DNA from: an uncultured SAR86 cluster bacterium
GTDB lineage: Bacteria; Pseudomonadota; Gammaproteobacteria; Magnimaribacterales; AG-339-G14
NCBI GenBank assembly: GCA_902523885.1
Contig: CABZAV010000002.1
Span: 130,923-194,922, forward strand
Direction: 5' to 3'
Length of the DNA stretch: 64,000 bases
Below are positions 30,496-39,175 of the stretch, one piece after another; position 1 is the first letter of the stretch, and each line of letters begins with the position of its first letter. Both the position numbers and the translations under genes were made by a program. A model generated the notes under the pieces. It saw only the letters and a list, made by a program, of their open reading frames with translations, was not told the origin of the DNA and searched no databases.

Positions 30496-31041
30496 TTAAT
30501 TCTTTTTTTTCAATGGGCTTAAAAGCATTACTAATTGCCTTCCTTCAGAAACTGGTTCTTGTTCAACTCCAGCAATTTCGTTGAGGTCAGATTCTACTCT
30601 TTTTAGAAGATTTAAGCCTATTTCTTTGTGTGCTAATTCTCTTCCTCTGAACCTCATAGTGATTTTCGTTTTATCGCCTTCTTTGAGAAATTTAATAATA
30701 TTTCTCATTTTGATTTGATAATCGTTTTCGTCAGTACCTGGTCGAAATTTAATTTCTTTTAGTTGTGTCTTTTTGGTCTTTTTCTTAGAAGCTGCTTTTT
30801 GTTTTTTCTGATCAAATAGATGTTTTCCATAATCCATTAACTTGCAAACTGGCGTTTTAGGATCATCATTCATTTGAACTAAATCTAAACTTGCAGATTT
30901 GGCTTGATCAAGAGCATCGTTAATTTCTACAACTCCAAGTTGCTGACCATCTTCTGAGATAAGTCTTACTTTGGTTGCTTTGATGAATTGATTGATTTGG
31001 TGCTTATTCTTTTTTTCGTAAGCTTTTCTTGGTTGAGCCAT
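30496..31041 (-). CDS. infC: Translation initiation factor IF-3
   Basis: A 181-residue IF-3 that checks start-codon pairing and keeps subunits apart. The N domain has [17 protein letters not shown], then a lysine-rich linker, then the C domain with [14 protein letters not shown] and [13 protein letters not shown] use the ATG at 31041; an in-frame TAA lies 6 bases upstream, so it cannot be longer. It therefore appears to lack the AUU start typical of E. coli infC, unless it begins further inside. No clear ribosome site is seen. It starts 33 bases after the thrS stop. Confidence 0.96.
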   Translation of the reverse strand: MAQPRKAYEKKNKHQINQFIKATKVRLISEDGQQLGVVEINDALDQAKSASLDLVQMNDDPKTPVCKLMDYGKHLFDQKKQKAASKKKTKKTQLKEIKFRPGTDENDYQIKMRNIIKFLKEGDKTKITMRFRGRELAHKEIGLNLLKRVESDLNEIAGVEQEPVSEGRQLVMLLSPLKKKN

Positions 31042-31074
31042 AAATTAGACTAAAGTCCACACAGTAATGTTCAA

Positions 31075-33009
31075 TCAAACCTCCTTTGATTTAATATTCT
31101 TATCCAAAAGTTTCGAAAAATCTTCTAGAGTTAAACTCCCCAAATCCTGACCTTTTCGTGCTCTTACGGAAACAGTATTATTCTCTATCTCTTTATCGCC
31201 CACTACCAACTGAAAAGGAATTCTTTGCATGGAGTGATCGCGGATTTTATAAGTGATTTTCTCATTCCTCAAGTCTAATTTCACTCTAAAGCCCTTGGAT
31301 TTAAGTTTTTTGGCAATTTCTTTGGTATTTTTAGCGTGTTTGTCCGAAATATTCATAATAACGGCCTGAATTGGGGATAACCATAAAGGAAAGTTTCCAT
31401 CATATTCTTCTATAAGAATTCCTATAAATCTTTCAAAAGATCCTAATATTGCCCTATGCATCATTACTGGGCGATGCCTTTCTCCATCTTCGCCAACAAA
31501 GTTAGCCTCTAATCTTTCTGGAAGATTGAAGTCAGCTTGAAAAGTTCCACACTGCCATTCTCTATCTAACGCATCAGTTAAAACAAAATCTAATTTGGGA
31601 CCATAAAATGCCCCATCCCCTTCGGAAACTTCATAGGGAAGGTTTAGTTTTTTTATGGCGTTTTCTAAAGCCGACTCTGCCTTGTCCCAAATTTTGTCGG
31701 ATCCAACCCTTACTTCTGGCCTGGTGGATAATTTTATGTCATATTTTTTAAAGCCCAAATCGCTATAAATTTCAGAAAGCAGATTGATAAAATTTTTAGC
31801 TTCTTCTTCAATTTGGTCTTCTGTACAAAATATATGACCATCATCTTGAGTCATTTGTCTCACTCTCATCAAACCATGAAGAGTTCCTGAAGCTTCATAT
31901 CGGTGACACGATCCAAATTCAGCCAACCTAATCGGCAAATCTCTATAAGATTTAATTCCTTGATTATAAACTTGTACATGGCACGGACAGTTCATTGGCT
32001 TCAAAGCATTGACTCTCTTTTCATTGGCATGCTCTTCGTCAATTTCAGTGATATACATATTTTCTCGATATTTATCCCAATGCCCTGATTTTTCCCAGAG
32101 CTTTCTATCTACTACTTGAGGAGTTTTTATTTCCTGATAACCAGCTTTGATTTGCTTGTCCCTAATATAATCTTCAAGGATTCTAAAAATTGTCCAGCCC
32201 TTTGGATGCCAAAAGACCATGCCTGGTGCTTCCTCCTGAAAATGGAAGAGATCATATTTTTGACCTAATTTTCTATGATCTCTTTTCGAGGCTTCTTCAA
32301 TATTATTTAAGTATTTTTTTAACTCTTTTTCGCTATTCCATGCCGTCCCATAAATTCTTTGCAACATTTTATTTTTTGAATCGCTTCTCCAGTAAGCCCC
32401 TGAAACGTGAGTTAACTTAAAGGCTTTTATATGTGACATTGAATTTACATGCGGTCCTCTACACATATCAATATATTCGTCATGATAGTAGAGTCCAACT
32501 GTTTCTTCTTCTTTGATTTCTTTTAGTATTTCTAATTTATAAATTTCTTTTCTTTCTTTAAAAACTTTTACTGCTTCTTTTTTTGGAACAACTTTTTTTA
32601 TAACTCTATATTTAGTTTTGGCTAGATCTTTCATCCTTTTTTCTATCTTCTCTAAATCTTCCTGAGAAAGTGAATGATCTAAATCGATATCATAATAAAA
32701 ACCGTTTTCAATAATTGGGCCAATTGCCATTTTTGCTTCAGGAAAAATTTGCTTCAAAGCGTGCCCAAATAGGTGGGCGCAACTATGTCTGATAATTTCT
32801 ATGCCTTCTTGGTCTTGGTCTCTGATAATTTCGACCGAACAGTCGCTTTCTAATAAATCAACCGCATCAACTAAATTTCCGTTAACTTTGCCAGCTACAG
32901 TTGCTTTAGCTAAGCCAGCACCAATAGATTTGGACAAATCTTCTACGGAAATAGGATTTTCAAAAGTTTTAATGGAGCTATCAGGAAGAGTAATATTAAT
33001 CATTTTCAT
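31075..33009 (-). CDS. thrS: Threonyl-tRNA synthetase
   Basis: A 644-residue class II synthetase (E. coli 642). It has the N-terminal TGS domain, the editing domain with [10 protein letters not shown], the zinc-site region [10 protein letters not shown] with its Cys, the GSCHRYE motif 2 and a [13 protein letters not shown] segment, and a C-terminal anticodon domain. It opens the thrS-infC-rpmI-rplT-pheS-pheT-ihfA-merR block. A GGCC-GGCC inverted pair sits right before the ATG. Confidence 0.98.
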   Translation of the reverse strand: MKMINITLPDSSIKTFENPISVEDLSKSIGAGLAKATVAGKVNGNLVDAVDLLESDCSVEIIRDQDQEGIEIIRHSCAHLFGHALKQIFPEAKMAIGPIIENGFYYDIDLDHSLSQEDLEKIEKRMKDLAKTKYRVIKKVVPKKEAVKVFKERKEIYKLEILKEIKEEETVGLYYHDEYIDMCRGPHVNSMSHIKAFKLTHVSGAYWRSDSKNKMLQRIYGTAWNSEKELKKYLNNIEEASKRDHRKLGQKYDLFHFQEEAPGMVFWHPKGWTIFRILEDYIRDKQIKAGYQEIKTPQVVDRKLWEKSGHWDKYRENMYITEIDEEHANEKRVNALKPMNCPCHVQVYNQGIKSYRDLPIRLAEFGSCHRYEASGTLHGLMRVRQMTQDDGHIFCTEDQIEEEAKNFINLLSEIYSDLGFKKYDIKLSTRPEVRVGSDKIWDKAESALENAIKKLNLPYEVSEGDGAFYGPKLDFVLTDALDREWQCGTFQADFNLPERLEANFVGEDGERHRPVMMHRAILGSFERFIGILIEEYDGNFPLWLSPIQAVIMNISDKHAKNTKEIAKKLKSKGFRVKLDLRNEKITYKIRDHSMQRIPFQLVVGDKEIENNTVSVRARKGQDLGSLTLEDFSKLLDKNIKSKEV

Positions 33010-33033
33010 GGCCTATACGAACGGCCTTTGGAT

Positions 33034-33039
33034 ATTATA
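33034..33039 (-). promoter_or_regulatory. Possible -10 element of the thrS operon
   Basis: A perfect TATAAT on the minus strand, 24 bases before the thrS ATG, within the 38 bases between pdxH and thrS. The -35 match at 17 bases is poor. A GGCC ... GGCC pair (33010-33026) lies between it and the ATG and could fold over the initiation site; no ribosome site is otherwise clear. Confidence 0.35.
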
Positions 33040-33047
33040 CTTATCCT

Positions 33048-33653
33048 TCAGGGAGATAAAAAGGAACTTTCCCAAGTATTGTCATCTTTTTTAACGTATT
33101 TTTGTCTTTGATGAGTCCTGAAATCTCCTTCTTTCCAAAGCTCAATAGAATTTGGTTTCACCAAATATAGTCCACAATGCTCAGGTCTGGTTGGATTTTC
33201 TTTGTTTAATTCAAATTGTTCAGTCAAATCATCTATTTCTTTTTGCAAAATTTCATAAGAATCAATTTTCTCGCTTTGTTGTGAGACTATTGCTGCAACC
33301 CTGGATTTAAGTGGCCTCGAATTAAAATATTCATCGGATTTTTTTTCAGAAAGTTTTTCTACCTCTCCTTCTATCCTTATTTGCTCTTGGAGCTCTCTCC
33401 ACCAAAAATTTACTGCTACAAATTTATTACCTGTTAAATCTTGACCCTTTTTACTATTAAAGTTTGTGTAAAAGACTAAACCATCATCATTTATTTTTTT
33501 CAATAAAACCATTCTTGAACTCGGCACGTTTTTAGCGCTAACTGTTGCAATATTCATAGCGTTCCAGTCTGTTAAATTTAATTTTTCAGATTTTTTAAGT
33601 ATTTCTGCGACCTTTGCCAAAGGCAAGGTTTTTATATTTTGTTCGATGATCAA
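33048..33653 (-). CDS. pdxH: Pyridoxamine 5'-phosphate oxidase
   Basis: A 201-residue FMN enzyme that makes pyridoxal phosphate from PNP or PMP. The core shows PSSRMVLLKKINDDGLVFYTNFNSKKG, then SRPLKSRVAAIVSQQSE, and the C-terminal GLYLVKPNSIELWKEGDFRTHQRQKY with its FMN/substrate residues. There is a single copy. It lies 1 base after a DoxX-type gene. Confidence 0.97.
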   Translation of the reverse strand: MIIEQNIKTLPLAKVAEILKKSEKLNLTDWNAMNIATVSAKNVPSSRMVLLKKINDDGLVFYTNFNSKKGQDLTGNKFVAVNFWWRELQEQIRIEGEVEKLSEKKSDEYFNSRPLKSRVAAIVSQQSEKIDSYEILQKEIDDLTEQFELNKENPTRPEHCGLYLVKPNSIELWKEGDFRTHQRQKYVKKDDNTWESSFLSP

Positions 33654-33654
33654 T

Positions 33655-34122
33655 TTATTTTCTTAAAACCCAATAATCCAAAGAGAAATATTTTCCTGGA
33701 CCAAAAACTAGGATAACTAAAAGCATTAAAATGTATGTAACTGACATTTCTATTCCATTGGCATCTGCATTCCAACCATTTGGTAAATGATAATAAGCAG
33801 CGACCAACATGGTAAAAATAAGCGGGATAGCAATCCATCTAGAAAACAAACCAACTAAAAGTAAAATAGCTCCACCAGCTTCGGCCAAAACTGCAAGCCA
33901 ACCAAAAAAATGAGGCAAGATAAAATTTAGGTTATCCTCCCCTCCGGGACCCAAAAAACCCGCAAATCTGTCAATGTTAGGAAATCCACCCTCCCATTTA
34001 ATTTTTCCATATCCGGCAAACCAAAATACGTAAGCTAAATAAAGTCTAAAAGACAACAAGACCAGAAAATCGAAAGCATTAAGATTTAGTAATCTTTGAT
34101 TAAAAGTTTTTAAAAAATTCAT
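33655..34122 (-). CDS. DoxX-family membrane protein
   Basis: A 155-residue protein with four membrane helices of the DoxX/HvfX group, with the typical WFAGYGKIKW motif after helix 1 and AVLAEAGGAILLLVGLFSRW in the middle. Relatives take part in thiosulfate or sulfur-linked redox work, or are uncharacterised. The gene ends 1 base before pdxH and starts 14 bases after the djlA-like gene. Confidence 0.85.
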   Translation of the reverse strand: MNFLKTFNQRLLNLNAFDFLVLLSFRLYLAYVFWFAGYGKIKWEGGFPNIDRFAGFLGPGGEDNLNFILPHFFGWLAVLAEAGGAILLLVGLFSRWIAIPLIFTMLVAAYYHLPNGWNADANGIEMSVTYILMLLVILVFGPGKYFSLDYWVLRK

Positions 34123-34136
34123 TACTCAAAATATCA

Positions 34137-34868
34137 TTATTTATGTTTTTTTTCCAACTCCTCATATGCTTCTTGTATTTCGATAAACTTAATTTTTGCT
34201 TTTTCGATTAATTCTTCTGGTAAGCCCTTTGATATCAACATATCCGGATGAAATTCCTTTCTTTTCTTTAAATAAATCTTTCTAATTTCTGAAAAGCTCA
34301 TATTTTTATTCACACCCAATACTTGATAATGATCTATGATATTAGAAACATATTTTTCGTAGAGGTCTTTGAAAGTATTTAATGGAAGTTTAAAAATATT
34401 TGGAACTTTTTTAAGAATTTTTTCTTCGGCTGGGTGCAACTCTCCATCTGCCATGGCTAATTCAAATAACAATTCGTAAAAAATCAATAAAGAGTTAGGA
34501 CTTTGTTTAAGGAGTGAATATAGTTGCTTAGCGTAAGCCTCAAAAGAAACATTATCATCTTTGGCTTTTTGAAATATATTAATTGCGAAATTCCTTTGCT
34601 CTTTATCTAAATTAAATTTAGTAGAAATAAATTCTTCTATTTTACTAACTTCTTCTTTACTTACTACTCCATCAGCTTTAGAAATCTTTGCAAAACAAGC
34701 AAAAAGGGCAGCAAAAAATGCTACTTGGTGGTCAAAATTATTTGGATTTCTTCTACGCGTCCTATTTTCTGATATTCTTGAGCCAACCACACTTCCAACC
34801 AGTGCTCCAATAGGACCCAACAAAGTGAATCCTACAAATCCACCAACTATGCCGCCAAATAAACTCAT
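34137..34868 (-). CDS. djlA: DjlA-like co-chaperone (TerB plus J domain)
   Basis: A 243-residue protein with a Gly-rich hydrophobic N-terminus (residues 3-29), a TerB-like helical middle (about 45-165), and a C-terminal J domain (about 175-240) with YQVLGV, the HPD tripeptide in RKEFHPDML, and a closing helix. This is the DjlA architecture: a membrane-anchored J protein that works with DnaK. E. coli DjlA has 271 residues. It diverges from the DUF35 gene with 77 bases between. Confidence 0.9.
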   Translation of the reverse strand: MSLFGGIVGGFVGFTLLGPIGALVGSVVGSRISENRTRRRNPNNFDHQVAFFAALFACFAKISKADGVVSKEEVSKIEEFISTKFNLDKEQRNFAINIFQKAKDDNVSFEAYAKQLYSLLKQSPNSLLIFYELLFELAMADGELHPAEEKILKKVPNIFKLPLNTFKDLYEKYVSNIIDHYQVLGVNKNMSFSEIRKIYLKKRKEFHPDMLISKGLPEELIEKAKIKFIEIQEAYEELEKKHK

Positions 34869-34945
34869 AAATGTATTTAAATTATAAAAAAAATTTGTTT
34901 CAATGTTATCTTAAACATAAATATTTTTATGGGGGAAATAAAAAT

Positions 34946-35347
34946 ATGTTACCTGCAGTCGATTATTTAATAGTTCCAGATAAAGGCGATCCTTATTTAG
35001 AAGGTCATAAGTGCAATGTTTGTGGGGCGATGTTCTTGGGTGAAAGAACAGTTTGCTCAAAATGTTTTGCCAGAGATAAGATGTCAAAAGTTAAATTAAG
35101 TAATGATGGAACCCTTTATTCTTATTCTATTGTTTATAGATCATTTCCAGGAATTGATGTTCCTTACATATCTGCTCTTGTTGATTTGGAGGATGGCGGA
35201 ACGGTTAAAGGTAACTTAATAAATGTTGAACCAGATCCAGACAATGTTGATTTCGGTATGAAAGTTAAAGTTGTCTATGGAGATGCTTTAGGTAGAAAAG
35301 ATAAGGATGGGAATTCTTATATGAGTTATTTTTTTGAACCTGCATAG
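34946..35347 (+). CDS. Zn-ribbon OB-fold (DUF35) protein
   Basis: A 133-residue protein with an N-terminal rubredoxin-like zinc ribbon (Cys23, Cys26, Cys37, Cys40) and a C-terminal OB fold. Such proteins bind acyl-CoA and pair with thiolase-like enzymes. An in-frame ATG at 34871 exists, but the GGGGGAA ribosome site (34931-34937) and normal N-terminus support 34946. The thiolase gene starts 25 bases after its stop, an arrangement typical of a two-protein complex. Confidence 0.9.
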   Translation: MLPAVDYLIVPDKGDPYLEGHKCNVCGAMFLGERTVCSKCFARDKMSKVKLSNDGTLYSYSIVYRSFPGIDVPYISALVDLEDGGTVKGNLINVEPDPDNVDFGMKVKVVYGDALGRKDKDGNSYMSYFFEPA

Positions 35348-35372
35348 GTTTAATTCAGAAAGGAGAGAAATT

Positions 35373-36512
35373 ATGAGCGATGTATATGTTTTAGGAGTAG
35401 ATATGATTAAGTTTGGGAGATTTCCAGACCGAACTGTTCCAAATATTGGTGCCGAAGCGGCCTTAATGGCCTTAGATGACGCTGGGCTTACTATTAAAGA
35501 CATGCAAGCAATGTACTGCGGGAACCTTGGTCAGGCTAATGCCATGGTTGGACAGAGAATTCTGCAAGAAATTGGGCAAACAGGAATTCCTGTTGTTAAT
35601 TGCGCTAACGCTTGTGCCACTGGCGCGACAGCTTTTAGAGAAGCTTGGATGTCTATTAAAGCTGGCATGTATGATGTTGTTCTAGCGGTTGGTGTTGAGC
35701 AAATGGGCAAAGGTCTTTTGGGTGGTGCTGGCGGAGGAGACGGAATACCTAAAGAAGGATTGCTTGGATCTGGAACAATGCCTTGTGTATTTGCAGAAGC
35801 TGGAATGGAACACTCCAGTAAATACGGAACAACTTTTAAACAATTTGCAAAAATTTCAGTTAAAAATCACCACCATTCGACATTAAACCCTAAAGCTATG
35901 TATCAAATTGAAACTCCTTTGGACGATGTAATGAATGCTGAGATGATTTCTTACCCGAATACCAAACTGATGTGTTCTGTGAATGTCGACGGTTCTGCGG
36001 CAGCAGTTTTAGTATCCGAAAAAAAAGCGAAAGAACTTGGGATGCAACGTGCAATTAAAGTCAGAGCATCAGCTCTTGCCAGTGATCCTTTTACAGATAG
36101 AGATTTGGTAATGCCTGATGTCAATGCTTGCACAAGAATTGCAGTTAAAGATGCATATGAACAAGCTGGACTTGGAGCTGAGGATCTAAACCTTGTTGAA
36201 TTACACGATTGTTTTGCAACAGCTGAAATGCTGCATTATGAGAATCTTGGCTTATGCAAAGATGGAGAAGCAGGAATGATGATTGACGAAGGACACGTTG
36301 AATTAGGAGGAAAAATTCCGGTTAATGTATCTGGCGGTCTTCTGTCCAAAGGTCATCCTTTAGGTGCAACTGGTATTGCTAATATATATGAAGTTTGTTC
36401 TCACTTGAGAGATGAAGCTGGCAAAAGACAAGTCGAGGGAGCGAAGATAGGAATGACTCATGTCATAGGACTTGGTACAGCTTGTGCCATTCACATTCTT
36501 GAAAAACCTTAA
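35373..36512 (+). CDS. SCP-2-type thiolase family protein
   Basis: A 379-residue thiolase-fold enzyme. Cys81 in NACATG takes the usual nucleophile position, HDCFATAEM and SKGHPLGATG carry the two His motifs. It resembles lipid-transfer-protein/sterol carrier thiolases (SCPx, Ltp2). With its DUF35 partner it could split a beta-keto acyl-CoA, or act as a retro-aldolase as in Ltp2-DUF35 pairs. The AGGAG ribosome site (35361-35365) fixes the start at 35373 rather than the in-frame ATG at 35334. Confidence 0.9.
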   Translation: MSDVYVLGVDMIKFGRFPDRTVPNIGAEAALMALDDAGLTIKDMQAMYCGNLGQANAMVGQRILQEIGQTGIPVVNCANACATGATAFREAWMSIKAGMYDVVLAVGVEQMGKGLLGGAGGGDGIPKEGLLGSGTMPCVFAEAGMEHSSKYGTTFKQFAKISVKNHHHSTLNPKAMYQIETPLDDVMNAEMISYPNTKLMCSVNVDGSAAAVLVSEKKAKELGMQRAIKVRASALASDPFTDRDLVMPDVNACTRIAVKDAYEQAGLGAEDLNLVELHDCFATAEMLHYENLGLCKDGEAGMMIDEGHVELGGKIPVNVSGGLLSKGHPLGATGIANIYEVCSHLRDEAGKRQVEGAKIGMTHVIGLGTACAIHILEKP

Positions 36513-36517
36513 TAACA

Positions 36518-37006
36518 TTGTTAATAGGCGTTACTGGAGATACACATAACAATTTAAAAAATATCTCAAAAATATGTGATTTATTCAATCATGTAGATCC
36601 TTCATTTGTTATTCATACAGGAGATGTCACTCTTCCAAAATCTCTAGCTGCTTTTTCAAAATTAAAAATGCCTTTAATAGGTGTTTTTGGTAATAATGAT
36701 GAGTTTGAAAAAAAAGGACTTATAGAAGAAGCAAAAAAATTTGATTGCAATTTTTTTGATGAACCTCACAAGTTAGATATTAACGAGAAAAAAATAATTG
36801 TCGTTCATCATCCTGAATTGATAAACGAAGAAATGATTTTAAATGCTGATTTCATTCTTCATGGTCATACTCATAGATATAGATCGGAATTAATCAAAAA
36901 TACTTTAGTTTTTAATCCAGGAGAGTGTGCTGGTATTTTGAAAGGTAAAAACAATATTGGATTATTAGATACGGAAAAAAAAATATCTGAAGTTATCCAT
37001 TTTTGA
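36518..37006 (+). CDS. YfcE/MJ0936-like metallophosphoesterase
   Basis: A 162-residue calcineurin-like phosphoesterase with metal-binding motifs GDTHNN, HTGDV, GNND, HHPE and GHTH in the correct order. Members of this class act on small phosphodiesters or phosphoesters; the substrate is unknown. The start is a TTG at 36518, 6 bases after the thiolase stop, with no ribosome site, so it may be translated by coupling. Its end overlaps the convergent gene by 14 bases. Confidence 0.85.
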   Translation: MLIGVTGDTHNNLKNISKICDLFNHVDPSFVIHTGDVTLPKSLAAFSKLKMPLIGVFGNNDEFEKKGLIEEAKKFDCNFFDEPHKLDINEKKIIVVHHPELINEEMILNADFILHGHTHRYRSELIKNTLVFNPGECAGILKGKNNIGLLDTEKKISEVIHF

Positions 37007-37307
37007 ACATTTTTTTTGTATAAAAATAGTAAATCAGACTTATTAACTCTAACAAAAAGATAAAACTGATTAACGGCCTTATTAATCTACTCAATCCATT
37101 TGATTCTAAAATGGATGATTCAAGAAATAATATCGATATTATTGGAGCTATCTCATTTCCTCCAGGTTCTATGAACCAAAGAGCACCAAATATTCCAAGG
37201 ATGATTGGTATAAAAAAGAATCTTATAAATTTATTATCAATAAATTTAGATAAAGAATAGCAAGTTAAAATTAAGCCCAAATAATAAAAAAACCAAAAAA
37301 ATATCAT
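36993..37307 (-). CDS. Small membrane protein of unknown function
   Basis: A 104-residue protein with three or four hydrophobic helices and a loop with EPGGNEIAP. I do not recognise a family. It overlaps the stop of the upstream rnd-like gene by 4 bases and the phosphoesterase gene on the other strand by 14 bases. Confidence 0.6.
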   Translation of the reverse strand: MIFFWFFYYLGLILTCYSLSKFIDNKFIRFFFIPIILGIFGALWFIEPGGNEIAPIISILFLESSILESNGLSRLIRPLISFIFLLELISLIYYFYTKKMFKNG

Positions 37308-38167
37308 AATTCTATAAATTTTAAAAAATCTTTTGCCGCAGAATTATCTTTGAAAAATTTTAAGAATTCATGAGGTTGTTCTTTTTTATGTTTTAATTTT
37401 TTTGTTATCGTCTTTAAAAACTTGTCCTCGAAAATATAGGATGGGGGTAAGTCTTTTTCCTTTGCATGCTTCTCCCTCCAAAGGAAAATGTCTCTTTCTT
37501 CTTTTGAAGCTTTTTTTAGTTTTTTTAGTCTCGAAATATAAAGTTCTTGATTACCAAGCAGAGTTTCCTTCCTAAATTCTGTAATTGCTTCTTTCTCTTT
37601 TTTAAGTATTTTTAAGGCCTTTAATTGCTTCTTATATGTTGGTATTAGAAAATTTACATCGTCAGCAGCATACTCAAGCTGTTTACCTGTTAAAGGTCTT
37701 TTTAACCAATTAGAGTTAGTTTCTGACTTATCCAACTCATAGCCAAAATATTTAGCAACTATAAAGCCATAATTTTTAATTTCACCGCCATTGATAAATT
37801 TTTCTGCAATCTGGATATCGAAGCAATTATTTAATTTTATTTTTAAATTTGTGTTTAAGACCGTCGTATCGCTCCTAGAAGAATGCATAATAATTGTCTT
37901 AGTTTTATCTTCTAAAATTTTATTTAAATATCCCAGTCTTTTACATTTTAAGCAATCAATTAGGAGTATTTTCGATCTAGTAGATATCTGTAATAAAGAT
38001 AATTCAGGGAAATAGGTATTTCTCCAATTAAACTCTGTATCTATACCAATATATTTTTCTTCTTCTAATGATTCTTTTACAAATTCTTTATCTTCTTCGG
38101 ATTCAACAAGATATATTGTTTTTTTATTTTTTAGGTTAAAGCCTAATTTTTTTATAATGCTTATCAA
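37304..38167 (-). CDS. rnd: Ribonuclease D, short form
   Basis: A 287-residue DEDDy 3'-5' exoribonuclease. Exo I is in IGIDTEFNW, Exo II in HSSRSDTTVL, Exo III in QLEYAADDVNFLIPTY with the Tyr/Asp pattern, and one HRDC-like helical region follows (WREKHAKEKDLPPS). E. coli RNase D has 375 residues and two HRDC domains, so the second one is missing. It trims tRNA 3' ends. It starts 2 bases after the galU stop. Confidence 0.9.
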   Translation of the reverse strand: MISIIKKLGFNLKNKKTIYLVESEEDKEFVKESLEEEKYIGIDTEFNWRNTYFPELSLLQISTRSKILLIDCLKCKRLGYLNKILEDKTKTIIMHSSRSDTTVLNTNLKIKLNNCFDIQIAEKFINGGEIKNYGFIVAKYFGYELDKSETNSNWLKRPLTGKQLEYAADDVNFLIPTYKKQLKALKILKKEKEAITEFRKETLLGNQELYISRLKKLKKASKEERDIFLWREKHAKEKDLPPSYIFEDKFLKTITKKLKHKKEQPHEFLKFFKDNSAAKDFLKFIEL

Positions 38168-38169
38168 AA

Positions 38170-39054
38170 TTACTTGGTCTTTAAATAATTTTTTATTTTA
38201 TTCTTTATTACAGGATGCTTCATTGCATATTCTAAATTAGCCAAAATATATTCAGCATTATCTCCACAATCAAATAAATCACCCTTCAAAGAAAAAGCAT
38301 TTACTTTCTTTCCATCTTTTATGTAATTATCTATTGCATCTGTTAATTGAATTTCATTGAATTTATCTGGCTTCACTTTTGAAAGATATTTAAAGAAATC
38401 GTTAGTAAATACATATCTACCTGCTGCATACAAATTAGACGGCGCTTTATTTATTGAAGGCTTTTCAATAATTTTTTCAATCAATCCAAGTCCAGGCAAT
38501 TGAGAATCATTTTTTATTTGTGCAATTCCATATTTTGAAATATCTGCCTTTTTGGCCTTGCCGAGAAGAACGGAAGAAATCTCATGCTTTTCAAAGCATA
38601 ATCTCATCTCTTTTAGCGAATCTCCAGCATTTCCATTTTTTTTACTAATCAGCATATCTGGTAAAACAATTGCAAAAGGTTCCTTTCCTATTAATGTTTT
38701 AGCACAAAGAATTGCATGCCCCAGGCCCTTGGCCTCTCCTTGTCTAATACTTTGAATAGAAATACTTAATTTTGATATATTTCTTATTTCTTTCAACGTT
38801 GCTCTTTTTACTCTTTTTTCCAAAGTTGCTTCTAATTCAAAGCTTTTATCAAAATGATTTTCAATGGAATATTTGCTTGAATGAGTTACCAGAATAACTT
38901 CTTTAAATCCTGCAAAAATTGCTTCTTCTACAATGTATTGAATAATTGGTTTGTTTAATATCGGAAGCATTTCCTTCGGGATTGCCTTCGTAGCAGGGAG
39001 CATTCTTGTTCCTAAACCAGCTACTGGGATAATTACTTTTTCTAATTTTTTCAT
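38170..39054 (-). CDS. galU: UTP-glucose-1-phosphate uridylyltransferase
   Basis: A 294-residue GalU that makes UDP-glucose. The N-terminal VIIPVAGLGTRMLPATKAIPKEMLPI motif, then KPIIQYIVEEA and the RQGEAKGLGHAI region, are typical. Its product feeds GalE at the other end of the polysaccharide locus. No ribosome site is clear. It lies 121 bases downstream of the flippase gene, so it may have its own promoter. Confidence 0.96.
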   Translation of the reverse strand: MKKLEKVIIPVAGLGTRMLPATKAIPKEMLPILNKPIIQYIVEEAIFAGFKEVILVTHSSKYSIENHFDKSFELEATLEKRVKRATLKEIRNISKLSISIQSIRQGEAKGLGHAILCAKTLIGKEPFAIVLPDMLISKKNGNAGDSLKEMRLCFEKHEISSVLLGKAKKADISKYGIAQIKNDSQLPGLGLIEKIIEKPSINKAPSNLYAAGRYVFTNDFFKYLSKVKPDKFNEIQLTDAIDNYIKDGKKVNAFSLKGDLFDCGDNAEYILANLEYAMKHPVIKNKIKNYLKTK

Positions 39055-39175
39055 ATTTTAGTAGTTATCTTATAAAATTTTTTAAAATTAAAGTTTTTAT
39101 CAATTTAATATCTAATAGTATAGAAGAAATATTATGAAGTTTTCATACACAACAAGACTTGAAAGTATATCTATT

